Assembly: GCA_002723155.1 (NCBI GenBank)
Contig: PBNO01000006.1
Location: 834,438-898,437 of the forward strand
Direction: 5' to 3'
Length of the DNA stretch: 64,000 nucleotides
Source of the DNA: Ponticaulis sp.
GTDB lineage: Bacteria > Pseudomonadota > Alphaproteobacteria > Caulobacterales > Hyphomonadaceae
In this document: piece by piece, positions 44,577 to 53,816 of the stretch
How the letters are laid out: the number at the start of each line of letters is the position of its first letter
Numbering within the stretch: position 1 is the first letter of the stretch
The notes under the pieces: generated by a model
The model's input: the letters and a program-made list of their open reading frames with translations, nothing else
Told to the model about the DNA's origin: nothing
Databases searched by the model: none
Program-made: the position numbers and the translations under genes

Positions 44577-44612
44577 CAAAAAAGGGCGCACGAGCCGTGC
44601 CCGTACGCCCTT
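44577..44612 (-). terminator. rho-independent terminator after mscL
   Basis: AAGGGCG (44582-44588) pairs with CGCCCTT (44106+500, i.e. 44606-44612). On the minus strand a T-run follows (44578-44583). Confidence 0.8.
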
Positions 44613-44635
44613 ATGCTTTTGAAAGCAGGTCCGAC

Positions 44636-45058
44636 TTACTTCTTCAGAAGGTCGCGGATTTCCTCAAGCAGCACCTGCTCACGTGGTGGAGGTGGTGGTG
44701 CTTCCGGCTCTGCTGGCGCTTCTTCTTCTTTTTTCTTCAGTGAGTTCATCGCTTTGATGATGAAGAACAGACACGCTGCAACAATGATGAAGGAAATCAC
44801 ATTGTTGATGAACATGCCGTAATTGATAGAAACCGCCTCGGTCACGACTTCCTCGCCGTTCATCACGGCCTCTTTCAGAACGATTTTCAGGTTCGAGAAG
44901 TCAACGCCACCAAGCGCCAGCCCGATTGGCGGCATGATAACGTCGTTGACCAGAGACTTCACGATTGTAGAAAACGCGCCGCCGAGAATGAAGCCGACAG
45001 CCATGTCGACAACATTACCCTTCATCGCGAATTCTTTGAATTCTTTCATAATGCCCAT
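44636..45058 (-). CDS. mscL: large-conductance mechanosensitive channel
   Basis: 140 residues. N-terminal [25 protein letters not shown] is the TM1 pore helix, [15 protein letters not shown] its continuation, [18 protein letters not shown] is TM2, and [10 protein letters not shown] is the C-terminal bundle helix. An Ala/Pro/Glu insert precedes that helix. Homopentameric emergency valve. GGGGCA precedes ATG 45058; ATG 45049 is an alternative. Confidence 0.95.
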   Translation of the reverse strand: MGIMKEFKEFAMKGNVVDMAVGFILGGAFSTIVKSLVNDVIMPPIGLALGGVDFSNLKIVLKEAVMNGEEVVTEAVSINYGMFINNVISFIIVAACLFFIIKAMNSLKKKEEEAPAEPEAPPPPPREQVLLEEIRDLLKK

Positions 45059-45162
45059 TTTAATGCCCCATATGCATATGCCCCTTTGGCATATCGCTAT
45101 GTGAAATCATGGTTACCAGTACGTCAACCATAATTGGCAGCACTGACTGCATTGAATCCAAA

Positions 45163-45193
45163 CAAAAAAGGCGACCCGCAAGGACCGCCCTTT
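45163..45193 (-). terminator. terminator after rplS
   Basis: On the minus strand AAAGGGCGG pairs imperfectly with CGCCTTTT, followed by a TTTTTTG tract; ~30 nt past the rplS stop (45223). Confidence 0.65.
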
Positions 45194-45222
45194 CAAATTC
45201 TCGCTGATGCGATGCGAAAGAT

Positions 45223-45768
45223 CTACTCTTCGCCGCCCTCAGTGTTTTCAGCCGCTGCTGCTGCCGCTGCTTCTTCAGCCGCTTTAGCTTTAGCCGCTGC
45301 TGCACGAGCTTCAGCTGCTGCTGCTTTACGCTCAGCTTTAGCTGCTTCGTTCTTACGCTTACGCTCGGTTTTGCCGAGGATGTTTTCGCGAACTTCGATG
45401 CCGTGGCCGGATGTACGCTCAGCGATACGAGCAGATTTACCGCGACGGTCACGCAGGTAGTAAAGCTTCGCACGGCGAACTTTACCCTTACGCTTCACTT
45501 CGATGCTTTCAATGTTCGGGGAGTAAAGCGGGAATACACGCTCAACGCCTTCACCGAAAGAAATCTTGCGAACCGTGAAGCTCTCGTTCAGGCCACCGCC
45601 GGAACGTGCAATGCAAACGCCTTCGTAACGCTGAACGCGCTCACGCTCGCCCTCTTTAATGCGTACGTTTACTGTCAGCGTGTCACCCGGAGAAAAGTGC
45701 GGGATCTCTTTGTCGCCAGCAACGCGGGCAATCTCTTCTGCTTCAAGCTCTGCGATGATGTTCGTCAT
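45223..45768 (-). CDS. rplS: 50S ribosomal protein L19, with Ala/Lys/Glu-rich C-terminal extension
   Basis: 181 residues, ~60 longer than the usual L19. Core: [77 protein letters not shown]. The extension from ~120 ([19 protein letters not shown]...) is helical, low-complexity and charged, and such tails occur in alphaproteobacterial L19. GGAGTAAAG precedes the ATG. 32 bp after trmD. Confidence 0.96.
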   Translation of the reverse strand: MTNIIAELEAEEIARVAGDKEIPHFSPGDTLTVNVRIKEGERERVQRYEGVCIARSGGGLNESFTVRKISFGEGVERVFPLYSPNIESIEVKRKGKVRRAKLYYLRDRRGKSARIAERTSGHGIEVRENILGKTERKRKNEAAKAERKAAAAEARAAAAKAKAAEEAAAAAAAENTEGGEE

Positions 45769-45800
45769 CTTCTTTACTCCGGCCTTTCAAACCAGGCTTC

Positions 45801-46502
45801 TCAGCCTTGCTCTTTACGTTCCATATGTGCCTTCCAGAGATCTGGTCGGCGAACCTTTGTCAGCTCTTCGGCTTTTTCGCGTCGCCATTTCTCAACAGCG
45901 CCATGATTACCCGACAGCAATACGTCCGGAATTGCCCGATCCTCCCACACGCGCGGTCGCGTATAGTGAGGATATTCGAGCAAGCCGGACTCGAAACTTT
46001 CCTCTTCGAGCGAGAGATCATTTCCCGCGACACCCGGAAGAAGCCTGACAACCGCCTCAAGAAGGACCATGGCTGCCACTTCACCGCCAGCAAGGATGTA
46101 ATCCCCGATACTGACTTCCTCAATGCCACGCGCTTCGATCACGCGCTCATCCAGGCCTTCAAAGCGTCCGCAAATCAGTATAACCCCCGGGGACTGAGAT
46201 AACTCTCGCACCCGGGCCTGAGTAAGCGTTTTACCTCTCGGGCTCAGATAAATGAGCGGTCGGTCTTCTCGATCAACCGCATCAATTGTTGCCGCCACCA
46301 CATCAGGTCTCAGTACCATACCAGCACCGCCCCCGGCAGGGGTGTCGTCAACGGAACGGTGCTTATGATCAGAAAATGCGCGAATGTCCAGTGTTTCTAG
46401 CGACCAAATGTCATTTTCCAGCGCCCGACCGATAATAGACGTGCCGAGTATACCCGGAAAGGCCTCCGGAAAGAGGGTGAGAATGGAGGTTTTAAAAGTC
46501 AT
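45801..46502 (-). CDS. trmD: tRNA (guanine-37-N1)-methyltransferase
   Basis: 233 residues. SPOUT knot features: [86 protein letters not shown] and the C-terminal [26 protein letters not shown]. Methylates G37 of tRNAs reading CNN codons, preventing frameshifts. Followed by rplS as usual, but the usual upstream rimM is missing: 596 bp without a gene precede it. Confidence 0.96.
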   Translation of the reverse strand: MTFKTSILTLFPEAFPGILGTSIIGRALENDIWSLETLDIRAFSDHKHRSVDDTPAGGGAGMVLRPDVVAATIDAVDREDRPLIYLSPRGKTLTQARVRELSQSPGVILICGRFEGLDERVIEARGIEEVSIGDYILAGGEVAAMVLLEAVVRLLPGVAGNDLSLEEESFESGLLEYPHYTRPRVWEDRAIPDVLLSGNHGAVEKWRREKAEELTKVRRPDLWKAHMERKEQG

Positions 46503-46563
46503 GCTCGAACGCTGTTCCTCGTTTCACTCGGGCGTTCTGCGCCTTCGCGGTGCTCGTGCAGAG

Positions 46564-46638
46564 GCTCCAACAGCCCGACCGGGCTGGGCGCAGGCGGGGT
46601 GAGCCGAATGGCGAACCTCTTAGCCGAGCACAAATAAA
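46564..46638. repeat. imperfect direct repeat, copy 1
   Basis: Contains GCTCCAACA, CCCGACCGGGC and GGGCGCAGG, and ends GCCGAGCACAAATAAA. Similar to 46717-46792; the internal GCCCGACCGGGC is self-complementary. Confidence 0.6.
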
Positions 46639-46716
46639 GAAACAACCATCACAAGCGACTGCGCGGGCGCAAGTGACCGGAGCCGCAGGCGAGGAAGCGT
46701 CACTGAGCAGTAAAGA

Positions 46717-46792
46717 GCTTCCAACACGGCCCGACCGGGCCGGGCGCAGGCCGACCGAGCCTCCGGCGAGGAGCACGGCCGAGCAATAAAAC
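46717..46792. repeat. imperfect direct repeat, copy 2
   Basis: Contains GCTTCCAACA, the self-complementary CGGCCCGACCGGGCCG and GGGCGCAGG, and ends GCCGAGCAATAAA. It lies 153 bp after copy 1. Confidence 0.6.
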
Positions 46793-46885
46793 TAAGGAGC
46801 GCGGCGTATAGCGGAGAATTTGGTTGCACGCAAAAAAGTCACAAGTGACCGAAGCCTTACGCGAAAAGATACCACGCTCTCCGCA

Positions 46886-46907
46886 GATGCCCTTGCAGAA
46901 GGGCATC
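46886..46907. other. perfect 9-bp hairpin
   Basis: GATGCCCTT and AAGGGCATC with a GCAG loop. No T-run on either strand; may be an RNA structure or protein site. Confidence 0.5.
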
Positions 46908-46991
46908 CATGCTTAGCCCCCGTTATTGCCGCAGGGATTAGCGAACTCAATGAAAGACACGGCGCCGCCTTCACTTCAATAATCTAAGCAT

Positions 46992-47015
46992 AGGTTCCCG
47001 TCTTCACGGGAACCT
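46992..47015. other. perfect 10-bp hairpin with CTTC loop
   Basis: AGGTTCCCGT and ACGGGAACCT, stable and compact, 84 bp upstream of the 47099 start. Terminator-like stem but no T-run. Confidence 0.5.
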
Positions 47016-47098
47016 GCGGCTCCTTGCAACGCGTCCCAGATGACTACACCCACACAAAAACAATCCCACCCCACCATAACCCCCCCTAACCTCTGGCC

Positions 47099-47866
47099 AT
47101 GCTTACCGGGCCGATCAGATATGCGAGCGAAACGCTCTCCGCGCTGAAACAGCGCATCGGCCATTATATTCAGCTGGCAGCCTGTTTTACCGACGACTGG
47201 GGCATTTTTGATGAGGACGGCACGCCGCGCCTGTTTCGCTATGACGTCAAAAGACTGACCAGCATGGTCGTGCGCGCCGAACACTTTCTACGGTGCGCGA
47301 TCATTCTGACGGTCTTTGAACGCCTTCGACATGGCGGAATTACCCCGCGCCCATTTGGCCTGAATGGCGCTCCTGCGCGAACCAGCCGAGCACCCGAACC
47401 ACCACTCCATCCGTTTGCGGCACTACGCGGCCTTCAAATGCGCGATCCTGCGCCGCCCAAATTTTCCGTTTCCATGCCCCGTGACGTTGGACCAGCCACA
47501 ACCACACCATCCCTGAAGGCCAAGCGAACTCCGCACCGGCGCGCAAGGAATGACGACATTCTTGCCTGCGATATCCTTATGGCACGCATTGAGAGGCTTA
47601 AAACCATCAAAGCCGAAATTGATGACCGCGCAGACAAGCTTGCCGCGATCTGGGCCGGGATGATCGCGTCCCGCAAGAAAACGTCACGCCCCAGGCCGGA
47701 TATCGCAAGACCGGCGAACCTGTTTCTGCCGTTGAAAGACTGGCGCCCGCCGCCCGAAACAACGCAAGGCGCTCCGCCTGATGAAACGGAAGACCTGATC
47801 ACCCTTCACTGGGCCGCTTATAACGCCGCAGAGGGCATTGCCGCCCTGTGCGGTCGCATGCGCTGA
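47099..47866 (+). CDS. hypothetical protein
   Basis: 255 residues. No family recognised. The N-terminal ~85 residues look helical (IRYASETLSALKQRIGHYIQLAACF, LTSMVVRAEHFLRCAIILTVFERL). The middle is Pro/Arg-rich and probably disordered, and a helix LMARIERLKTIKAEIDDRADKLAAIW precedes a Pro-rich tail. No signal peptide. No clear ribosome site before ATG 47099, but the composition is protein-like throughout. Possibly a lineage-specific conserved protein. Confidence 0.7.
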   Translation: MLTGPIRYASETLSALKQRIGHYIQLAACFTDDWGIFDEDGTPRLFRYDVKRLTSMVVRAEHFLRCAIILTVFERLRHGGITPRPFGLNGAPARTSRAPEPPLHPFAALRGLQMRDPAPPKFSVSMPRDVGPATTTPSLKAKRTPHRRARNDDILACDILMARIERLKTIKAEIDDRADKLAAIWAGMIASRKKTSRPRPDIARPANLFLPLKDWRPPPETTQGAPPDETEDLITLHWAAYNAAEGIAALCGRMR

Positions 47867-47932
47867 ATTCCGCGAAACTTGCCAAGACCGCAATCTGGCA
47901 CTTTACTCCCTTCTCTTTTGGGGAGGGACGAT

Positions 47933-48400
47933 ATGGAGATCAAACGAAAAACGCTGCCCGCGCAGACCTATCTGTATGTCGAGCGCGCACCGAAGTTTTC
48001 TCCGGAAGAGATTTCAAACGCGATGGCGACGGGCTTTGGCGAGGTCTACACCTTCCTCGGCCAGAACAATATCGCGCCGGCCAGCATGCCGATGTCTCTC
48101 TACGCCGAAATGCCAACGGGCGACACCATGCCGTTTCGCGCTGGCTTTCTGATCAACTCAGAAGACGCCTCAAAAGCTACGGGCAATATCAAGGTCGGGG
48201 TCATCCCCGTCTGTGACGTGATGATGGCGACCCATATCGGCTCTTATGCCAATCTGAACCAGACCCATAAAGACATCTGGGATGCGACCGAAAAAGAAGG
48301 GCTCACCAAGACAATGCCGGTCTGGGAAATCTATGTTGATGATCCGACAACTGTTGATCCGGAAACCTGCCGCACAGAGGTTTATCACGCGGTAAAATAG
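47933..48400 (+). CDS. GyrI-like / effector-binding-domain protein
   Basis: 155 residues from ATG 47933 behind GGGGAGGGA. The SOUL/GyrI-like fold is suggested by TYLYVERAPKFSPEEISNAMATGFGEVYTFLGQNN, MSLYAEMPTGDTMPFRAGFLI, VIPVCDVMMATHIGSYANLNQTHKDIW and PVWEIYVDDPTTVDPE. These domains bind small molecules; stand-alone copies act as inhibitors or hydrolases in some bacteria. Role here unknown. Confidence 0.83.
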   Translation: MEIKRKTLPAQTYLYVERAPKFSPEEISNAMATGFGEVYTFLGQNNIAPASMPMSLYAEMPTGDTMPFRAGFLINSEDASKATGNIKVGVIPVCDVMMATHIGSYANLNQTHKDIWDATEKEGLTKTMPVWEIYVDDPTTVDPETCRTEVYHAVK

Positions 48401-48508
48401 AGCAGCGTAAACTGACAGAACGGCTATTCTTCGTTCAGCGAACATGGCAGAAGGCGAATAAACTTCAGGCCTCTGGGCCATCGCGCTTTTCTTGCTGAAG
48501 GACCTTCC

Positions 48509-50032
48509 ATGAAACGCTTTTCGTATCTTGTCGCAGGACTGGCTTTAGCGGCAGGTCTCGTGCTTCCGGCGGCCGCTCAGGTCCGTTCAGGCCAACGCAT
48601 TGCTGTGGAAGCGACCAATCAGTTTCACGCCGAAGCCGGTGACGTTCAGCTCTGGTCCGACACAAACTATGATGCGCTCATTCTCGCGATCAACAATTTG
48701 TCTCGCCATGGGCTCAACCCGGCACATTATCATCTGGAACAACTCACCAGCCTGCGCGAAAACGAGGCCGCGCGCGAGCGGATCGCGACCAGCGCCTTCT
48801 TCATGGCGGCGACCCATCTGGCATATGGGAAGCTGGACCCCGTCTCCGTGGAGCCCGACTGGACCGTTATCAATCACCCGCACAATCCGGGCCCGGTTCT
48901 GCGTTACGCCCTGGCGCAGGAGACGATTGGTTCCACCCTGGAACAGTTCGCGCCAATTCAGCCCGGCTATCACACGCTACTGGACGAGCTTGCCCGTCTG
49001 CGAGCTCAAACATCGGGCACGCGTACAATGGTGTCGGCCGGGGCGACCTTGCGAGAAGGCAACACGGGCGACCGTGTCTCAGCGCTTCAGACCCGCTTGA
49101 AGGAGCTTGGCTTCCTGACAGAAGACTTCGATGTCTCAGGAAATTTTGATGCAGATACACGTCTTGCCGTCGAGACATTTCAGGAAAGCGAAGACCTGAC
49201 AGCGGATGGACTTGTAGGTGCAGCGTCTCTTGCTGCGCTGAACCGCGGAAATGAAGAACGCATTCGTCAGATTATGATCAATCTGGAACGCTGGCGCTGG
49301 CTGCCGGCTGATCTTGGCCGGCGTCATTTGCGCGCCAATATCGCGGGTTTTGACGTCACCGCCTATGAAAACGGCCAACCGGTGCGCACGCATCTGACCA
49401 TCGTGGGTCGGAACTACCGTCGCACGCCGGTTTTCTCCGACGAAATAGAATACATCGTCTTTAACCCGTGGTGGGAAACACCCCCAAGCCTTGCACGCGC
49501 TGACAAACTACCTGCTTTCCAGCGCGACCCGGCAACAGTCCAGCGATTGGGATTCCAGGTTCTCGACCGACAAGGCGCAGTCGTTGATCCGGCAGGTATT
49601 AATTGGAACGACTATTCATCTTCTAACTTCCCGTTCCGCCTGCGTCAGGCTCCCGGCCCTGAAAACGCACTCGGTCAAGTCAAAATCATGTTCCCGAACG
49701 TGCACAATGTTTACTTGCACGACACGCCAACAAGGGGCCTTTTCTCGCAGCGCCAGCGCGCGTTTTCTTCAGGATGTCTTCGCACCCAGAACCCTATTGA
49801 TCTGTCACGCTGGCTTCTGGAAGAAACACCCGAATGGACGTCCGAACGCGTGGACGCTGCCGTTGCAAGCGGCCGTGAGACACGCGCAACGCTTTCGGCT
49901 CGTGTGCCGGTTCATATTCTCTATTTCACTGCGGTGAGCGATGGTGAGGGCGGCGTTCGTTATCTTGATGATATCTACAACCGCGATGACCGTGTCTTCG
50001 ATGGACTGATGGTGGTTCCGCCGCGATCCTAG
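48509..50032 (+). CDS. L,D-transpeptidase with peptidoglycan-binding domain (YcbB/LdtD-like)
   Basis: 507 residues; AAGGA lies ~7 nt before the ATG. Signal peptide MKRFSYLVAGLALAAGLVLP ending AAAQ. A scaffold region has YDALILAINNLSRHGLNPAHYHLEQL; PG_binding_1 at ~180-245 has LREGNTGDRVSALQTRLKELGF. The YkuD catalytic domain has VYLHDTPTRGLFSQRQRAFS followed by SGCLR with nucleophile Cys423. Forms 3-3 peptidoglycan crosslinks in the periplasm. The capping loop region WWETPPSLARADKLPAF fits YcbB. Confidence 0.93.
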   Translation: MKRFSYLVAGLALAAGLVLPAAAQVRSGQRIAVEATNQFHAEAGDVQLWSDTNYDALILAINNLSRHGLNPAHYHLEQLTSLRENEAARERIATSAFFMAATHLAYGKLDPVSVEPDWTVINHPHNPGPVLRYALAQETIGSTLEQFAPIQPGYHTLLDELARLRAQTSGTRTMVSAGATLREGNTGDRVSALQTRLKELGFLTEDFDVSGNFDADTRLAVETFQESEDLTADGLVGAASLAALNRGNEERIRQIMINLERWRWLPADLGRRHLRANIAGFDVTAYENGQPVRTHLTIVGRNYRRTPVFSDEIEYIVFNPWWETPPSLARADKLPAFQRDPATVQRLGFQVLDRQGAVVDPAGINWNDYSSSNFPFRLRQAPGPENALGQVKIMFPNVHNVYLHDTPTRGLFSQRQRAFSSGCLRTQNPIDLSRWLLEETPEWTSERVDAAVASGRETRATLSARVPVHILYFTAVSDGEGGVRYLDDIYNRDDRVFDGLMVVPPRS

Positions 50033-50038
50033 CCGCTC

Positions 50039-50626
50039 CTAAAACCGAAAATGACGCGCAATATCTTCTGGAAGCTTGCCCATAGCCGCGAGCTGACAGG
50101 CGCGCGCGACCATCATGACAGTGAACATATCCCGGACCTCACCCGCCTCGATCATCTCCATCAAATGGCGGACAGGAATACGGCGCACCGTAAGCTCTTC
50201 GGTCTCATCCGGCGTTCCGGCCTTCGCCGACAAACCATGCGCAATAAAGGCGTGGCCGATTTCATCTGTAATACAATTGGAGACCTGAAGATTTTCAAAC
50301 AGAGGAATGAAGTCTGCCGCTGCCAGATTGCACTCCTCGGATAGCTCACGCTGCGCCGTATCCACTGGCGGTTCTCCGCGCAGCCCGCCACCTTGTGGCA
50401 GTTCCCAGGAATAGGCATCGAAGACAAATCGGGTCTGACCAACAATCCAGGTGAAGCCGTCTTCATCAATCGGGAAGATTCCGATTGCCAGATTTTTGAA
50501 ATGCACGGAGCCGTAAATGCCATCAGCGCCGGTCGGGGCGATCACCTCGCTATGGTCCACCCGAATCCACGGATTTTCGTACTCGGTATCCCGGCGCGTT
50601 ATCGTCCAGCGTTTGAAGTCGTCCAT
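50039..50626 (-). CDS. NUDIX hydrolase
   Basis: 195 residues from ATG 50626 behind AGGAG. Complete Nudix box GGGLRGEPPVDTAQRELSEE (G-x5-E-x7-REU-x-EE). N-terminal FKRWTITRRDTEYENPWIRVDHSEV and later FENLQVSNCITDEIGHAFIAHGL suggest the ADP-ribose/ADP-sugar pyrophosphatase subgroup. Substrate not proven. Its stop lies 6 bp from the transpeptidase stop. Confidence 0.9.
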   Translation of the reverse strand: MDDFKRWTITRRDTEYENPWIRVDHSEVIAPTGADGIYGSVHFKNLAIGIFPIDEDGFTWIVGQTRFVFDAYSWELPQGGGLRGEPPVDTAQRELSEECNLAAADFIPLFENLQVSNCITDEIGHAFIAHGLSAKAGTPDETEELTVRRIPVRHLMEMIEAGEVRDMFTVMMVARACQLAAMGKLPEDIARHFRF

Positions 50627-50766
50627 GCGGGTCTCCTGACTTAAAGCGGAGTAGATCACGTCTTTCCGGCGGCGCAAGGCGACATAGTTTGACTCTCAAC
50701 TGTTGTCTTCACGGATATGTGAACGCTAGACAGCGGTTCCGACGCAATCACCTCACGGGCACATTC

Positions 50767-52182
50767 ATGACGCACACTCTCGATCCGGACGACTGGCAGG
50801 CCTTTCGCGCCAGAGCCCGCGACATGCTGGAAACCGTGCTCGACGAGATGGAATCCTATCGTGAGGGACCTGTCTGGCGCCATCCGGATGAGCTGGAGTT
50901 GCCTCAGATTTCCGGCGAAGACGGCTGCACTGCTGATACTACTCTGAAATCACTTCTGCCCTATGGGGTGGGCAATACGCATCCTCGCTTTTTCGGATGG
51001 GTGCATGGTGCGGGCACGCCATCGGGTTTGCTGGCGGATATGGTCGCCTCGACGCTGAACGCAAACTGCGGCGGGCGCAATCACGCAGCGATCCGCGTTG
51101 AACGGGCCGTGATAGACTGGTGCCTGAAGCTTTTCGGTCTGCCCGAAGCAGGTTCTGGCCTCATCACAACAGGCACCAGCATGGCGACGCTGATCGGTTT
51201 GAAAACGGCGCGCGATGTCGCAACAGATTTTGCCGTTGGCGCTGAAGGCGTTCGTAACGGGCCGGAACTCGTCGGCTATGCGTCACAAGGCGTGCATGCC
51301 TGTTTTGAGCGTGCCTTCGATATGCTGGGACTTGGCAAAGCCAGCCTTCGTAAACTGCCGCAGGACGAGATGGGGCGCATTCGCACCGATGCGCTTGAAG
51401 CGGCTATCGCAGAAGATCGCGCGGCCGGCCGGCAACCATTCGTCGTCTGCGCGACGGCTGGCACCGTCAATCGCGGCGCGATTGATGACCTCCACGCGGT
51501 GGGTGAACTCGCAAAGCGCGAAGGCCTCTGGTATCACATCGATGCGGCCTTTGCCGCCGCGCTACAGCTGAGCGATAGCCATCGCGAAAAACTGGACGGC
51601 ATAGAGCTCGCAGATTCCATCGGCTTTGATTTCCATAAATGGATGCAGGTGAACTACGATGCCGGCTGCGTTCTCATCCGTGACCGCGAACATCAGTTGC
51701 GCGCATTTTCAGACCGCCCTGATTATCTGGCAGATGCTGGACGCGGGATTGGTTCGGACCTGCCATGGCCAGTCGATCTTGGCCCGGAGCTTTCCCGAGG
51801 CTTTCGCGCGCTAAAGGTCTGGACCCAGCTCATCGAACATGGCCCGGATAAACTGGGTCAGGTAGTTGATGCGAATATCGAACAGGCCGGATATCTGGCT
51901 CGCAAAGTCGAGGCATCACCAGAGTTGGAACTGCTCAGCTATATGGGCCTCAATATTTGCTGTTTCCGCTATGTGGCAGAAGGGCTGGACGAAGCGGCTC
52001 TGGATGCGCTGAACCAGGAACTCGTCATCCGGCTGCAGGAAGACGGTATCGCTGCGCCCTCTACCACCCGCATTAACGGGCATCTGGCTATACGGGTGAA
52101 TATCACCAACCACCGGACACAGCTTTCAGACCTCGACCTGCTGGTGAACGCCGTGATCGAAACCGGTAAAAAGCTAAGCTGA
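50767..52182 (+). CDS. PLP-dependent group II decarboxylase family protein
   Basis: 471 residues from ATG 50767 (MTHTLDPDDWQAFRARARD); the frame is open back to 50689 without homology. Fold type I features: HPRFFGWVHGAGTPSGLLADM, RVERAVIDWCLKLFGLPE, GLITTGTSMATLIGL, TAGTVNRGAIDDLHAV, WYHIDAAFAAALQL, and the Schiff-base Lys291 in GFDFHKWMQVNYDAGCVL. Resembles aromatic-amino-acid/tyrosine decarboxylases; substrate not predictable. Confidence 0.9.
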   Translation: MTHTLDPDDWQAFRARARDMLETVLDEMESYREGPVWRHPDELELPQISGEDGCTADTTLKSLLPYGVGNTHPRFFGWVHGAGTPSGLLADMVASTLNANCGGRNHAAIRVERAVIDWCLKLFGLPEAGSGLITTGTSMATLIGLKTARDVATDFAVGAEGVRNGPELVGYASQGVHACFERAFDMLGLGKASLRKLPQDEMGRIRTDALEAAIAEDRAAGRQPFVVCATAGTVNRGAIDDLHAVGELAKREGLWYHIDAAFAAALQLSDSHREKLDGIELADSIGFDFHKWMQVNYDAGCVLIRDREHQLRAFSDRPDYLADAGRGIGSDLPWPVDLGPELSRGFRALKVWTQLIEHGPDKLGQVVDANIEQAGYLARKVEASPELELLSYMGLNICCFRYVAEGLDEAALDALNQELVIRLQEDGIAAPSTTRINGHLAIRVNITNHRTQLSDLDLLVNAVIETGKKLS

Positions 52183-52185
52183 AAC

Positions 52186-52215
52186 AAAAAGAGCGCCGGT
52201 GATGCCCAGCGCTCT
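52186..52215 (-). terminator. rho-independent terminator after ahcY
   Basis: AGAGCGC (52190-52196) pairs with GCGCTCT (52209-52215). On the minus strand five T follow (52190-52186). Confidence 0.82.
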
Positions 52216-52237
52216 CTTCGTTAGATTCTACGTCCGC

Positions 52238-53632
52238 TTAGTAGCGGTAGTGTTCCGGCTTGAACGGACCTTCCGGCTTCACGCCGATATAAGACGCCTG
52301 AACAGGGTTCAGTTGTGTCAGCTCCACGCCAAGCTTGTCGAGGTGAAGTGCAGCCACTTTCTCGTCCAGTGTTTTTGGCAGGGTGTAGACCTTGTTCTCG
52401 TACTGGTCGCCTTTGGTCCAGAGCTCAATCTGCGCAAGCGTCTGGTTGGTGAACGATGCGGACATAACGAAAGACGGGTGACCGGTTGCGTTGCCAAGGT
52501 TCACGAGACGGCCTTCGGAGAGAAGGATGATACGCTTGCCATCAGGGAATTCGATCATGTCGACCTGCGGCTTGATGTTCGTCCACTTATAGTTCCGCAG
52601 AGCCTCGACCTGAATCTCGTTGTCGAAGTGACCGATATTACAGACAATCGCCATGTCTTTCATCTCACGCATATGGTCGATCGTGATGATGTCGCGGTTA
52701 CCTGTACAGGTGACGAAAATGTCTGCGCGGGAAAGTGAGCCTTCCAGCGTTTTGACTTCAAAACCGTCCATTGCCGCCTGAAGCGCGCAGATCGGGTCCG
52801 CTTCTGAAACGATGATACGTGCGCCCGCACCGGCCAGAGACGCAGCAGAGCCTTTGCCCACATCGCCATAGCCTGCAACGAACGCGACTTTACCGGCCAT
52901 CATCACGTCAGTGCCGCGGCGGATCGCGTCTACAAGGCTCTCTTTACAGCCGTATTTGTTATCAAACTTGGACTTGGTGACACTATCATTCACGTTGATC
53001 GCAGGGAAAGGCAGCATGCCTTTTTCAACGAGTTGGTAGAGACGGTTTACGCCCGTCGTTGTTTCCTCTGTCACGCCCTGAATGGCGTCGCGTTGTTTCG
53101 TGAAAAAGCCCGGGCTTGCCGCGAGACGCTTTTTGATTTGCGCGAAGAGAACTTCCTCTTCTTCAGAGCCCGGATTGGAGAGAACGTCTTCACCCGCCTC
53201 AGCGCGCGCACCAAGCAGAATATACATTGTCGCATCGCCGCCATCGTCGAGGATCATGTTGGCAAGCTCGCCATTCGGCCAGAAGAAGATTTTGTCTGCA
53301 AAATCCCAATACTCTTCGAGCGTTTCGCCCTTGTGCGCGAAGACAGGCGTGCCATTGGCCGCGATCGCCGCAGCAGCGTGATCCTGCGTGGAGTAAATGT
53401 TGCAGCTTGCCCAGCGTACTTCTGCGCCCAGCGCCTCAAGCGTCTGGATGAGAACAGCCGTCTGGATCGTCATGTGCAGAGACCCGGCAATGCGCGCGCC
53501 TTTCAGAGGCTGGCTTGGGCCAAACTCCTCACGCGCAGCCATCAGGCCCGGCATTTCTGTTTCAGCAATTTCGATCTCCTTGCGACCAAAGTCAGCAAGG
53601 GAAATATCGGCAACCTGATAATCGTTGGACAT
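52238..53632 (-). CDS. ahcY: S-adenosyl-L-homocysteine hydrolase
   Basis: 464 residues with the bacterial-type ~40-residue insert ([20 protein letters not shown]). Substrate domain: [71 protein letters not shown] domain: [20 protein letters not shown]. End [10 protein letters not shown]. Hydrolyses SAH to adenosine and homocysteine, relieving inhibition of methyltransferases. AAAGG precedes the ATG. A palindromic operator lies 67 bp upstream. Confidence 0.97.
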   Translation of the reverse strand: MSNDYQVADISLADFGRKEIEIAETEMPGLMAAREEFGPSQPLKGARIAGSLHMTIQTAVLIQTLEALGAEVRWASCNIYSTQDHAAAAIAANGTPVFAHKGETLEEYWDFADKIFFWPNGELANMILDDGGDATMYILLGARAEAGEDVLSNPGSEEEEVLFAQIKKRLAASPGFFTKQRDAIQGVTEETTTGVNRLYQLVEKGMLPFPAINVNDSVTKSKFDNKYGCKESLVDAIRRGTDVMMAGKVAFVAGYGDVGKGSAASLAGAGARIIVSEADPICALQAAMDGFEVKTLEGSLSRADIFVTCTGNRDIITIDHMREMKDMAIVCNIGHFDNEIQVEALRNYKWTNIKPQVDMIEFPDGKRIILLSEGRLVNLGNATGHPSFVMSASFTNQTLAQIELWTKGDQYENKVYTLPKTLDEKVAALHLDKLGVELTQLNPVQASYIGVKPEGPFKPEHYRY

Positions 53633-53698
53633 GGGTTCAGCCTTTCAAAAGGAAAATTTCTGGGTCGCGTATACCAGAGACGACCATAATCACCAAAC

Positions 53699-53720
53699 CA
53701 TATAAATATTCCTTTATATG
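53699..53720. promoter_or_regulatory. palindromic operator upstream of ahcY (SahR/ArsR-like candidate)
   Basis: Perfect 8-bp arms CATATAAA and TTTATATG around 6 bp. ArsR-family SahR sites before ahcY and met genes in proteobacteria are AT-rich palindromes of this kind; assignment to SahR is inference. Confidence 0.5.
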
Positions 53721-53816
53721 TTTTTTGAAGATGACAATTCAGTCAGCCACGGACAAAATGCTTTGCGCGGGAGAAATGTGAGCATAGTCTCACCGCGAAC
53801 CAGACGGAGACGATGA

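Larger units (their letters stand above)
46503..47098. other. 596-bp region without a convincing gene, rich in repeats and hairpins
   Basis: Between divergent trmD and the 47099 gene. No frame here shows a good start with homology; the short frames are GC-skewed. It holds two related GC-rich blocks (46564-46638 and 46717-46792), two perfect hairpins (46886-46907 and 46992-47015), and an open stretch on the plus strand (~46828-46987, from a TTG) with no recognisable product. Confidence 0.6.

Noticed and set aside
46550-46789. 79-codon plus-strand frame in the region upstream of trmD
   Set aside because: Arg/Pro/Ala bias from GC-rich repeats, no ribosome site, no homology to RimM or any family I recognise.
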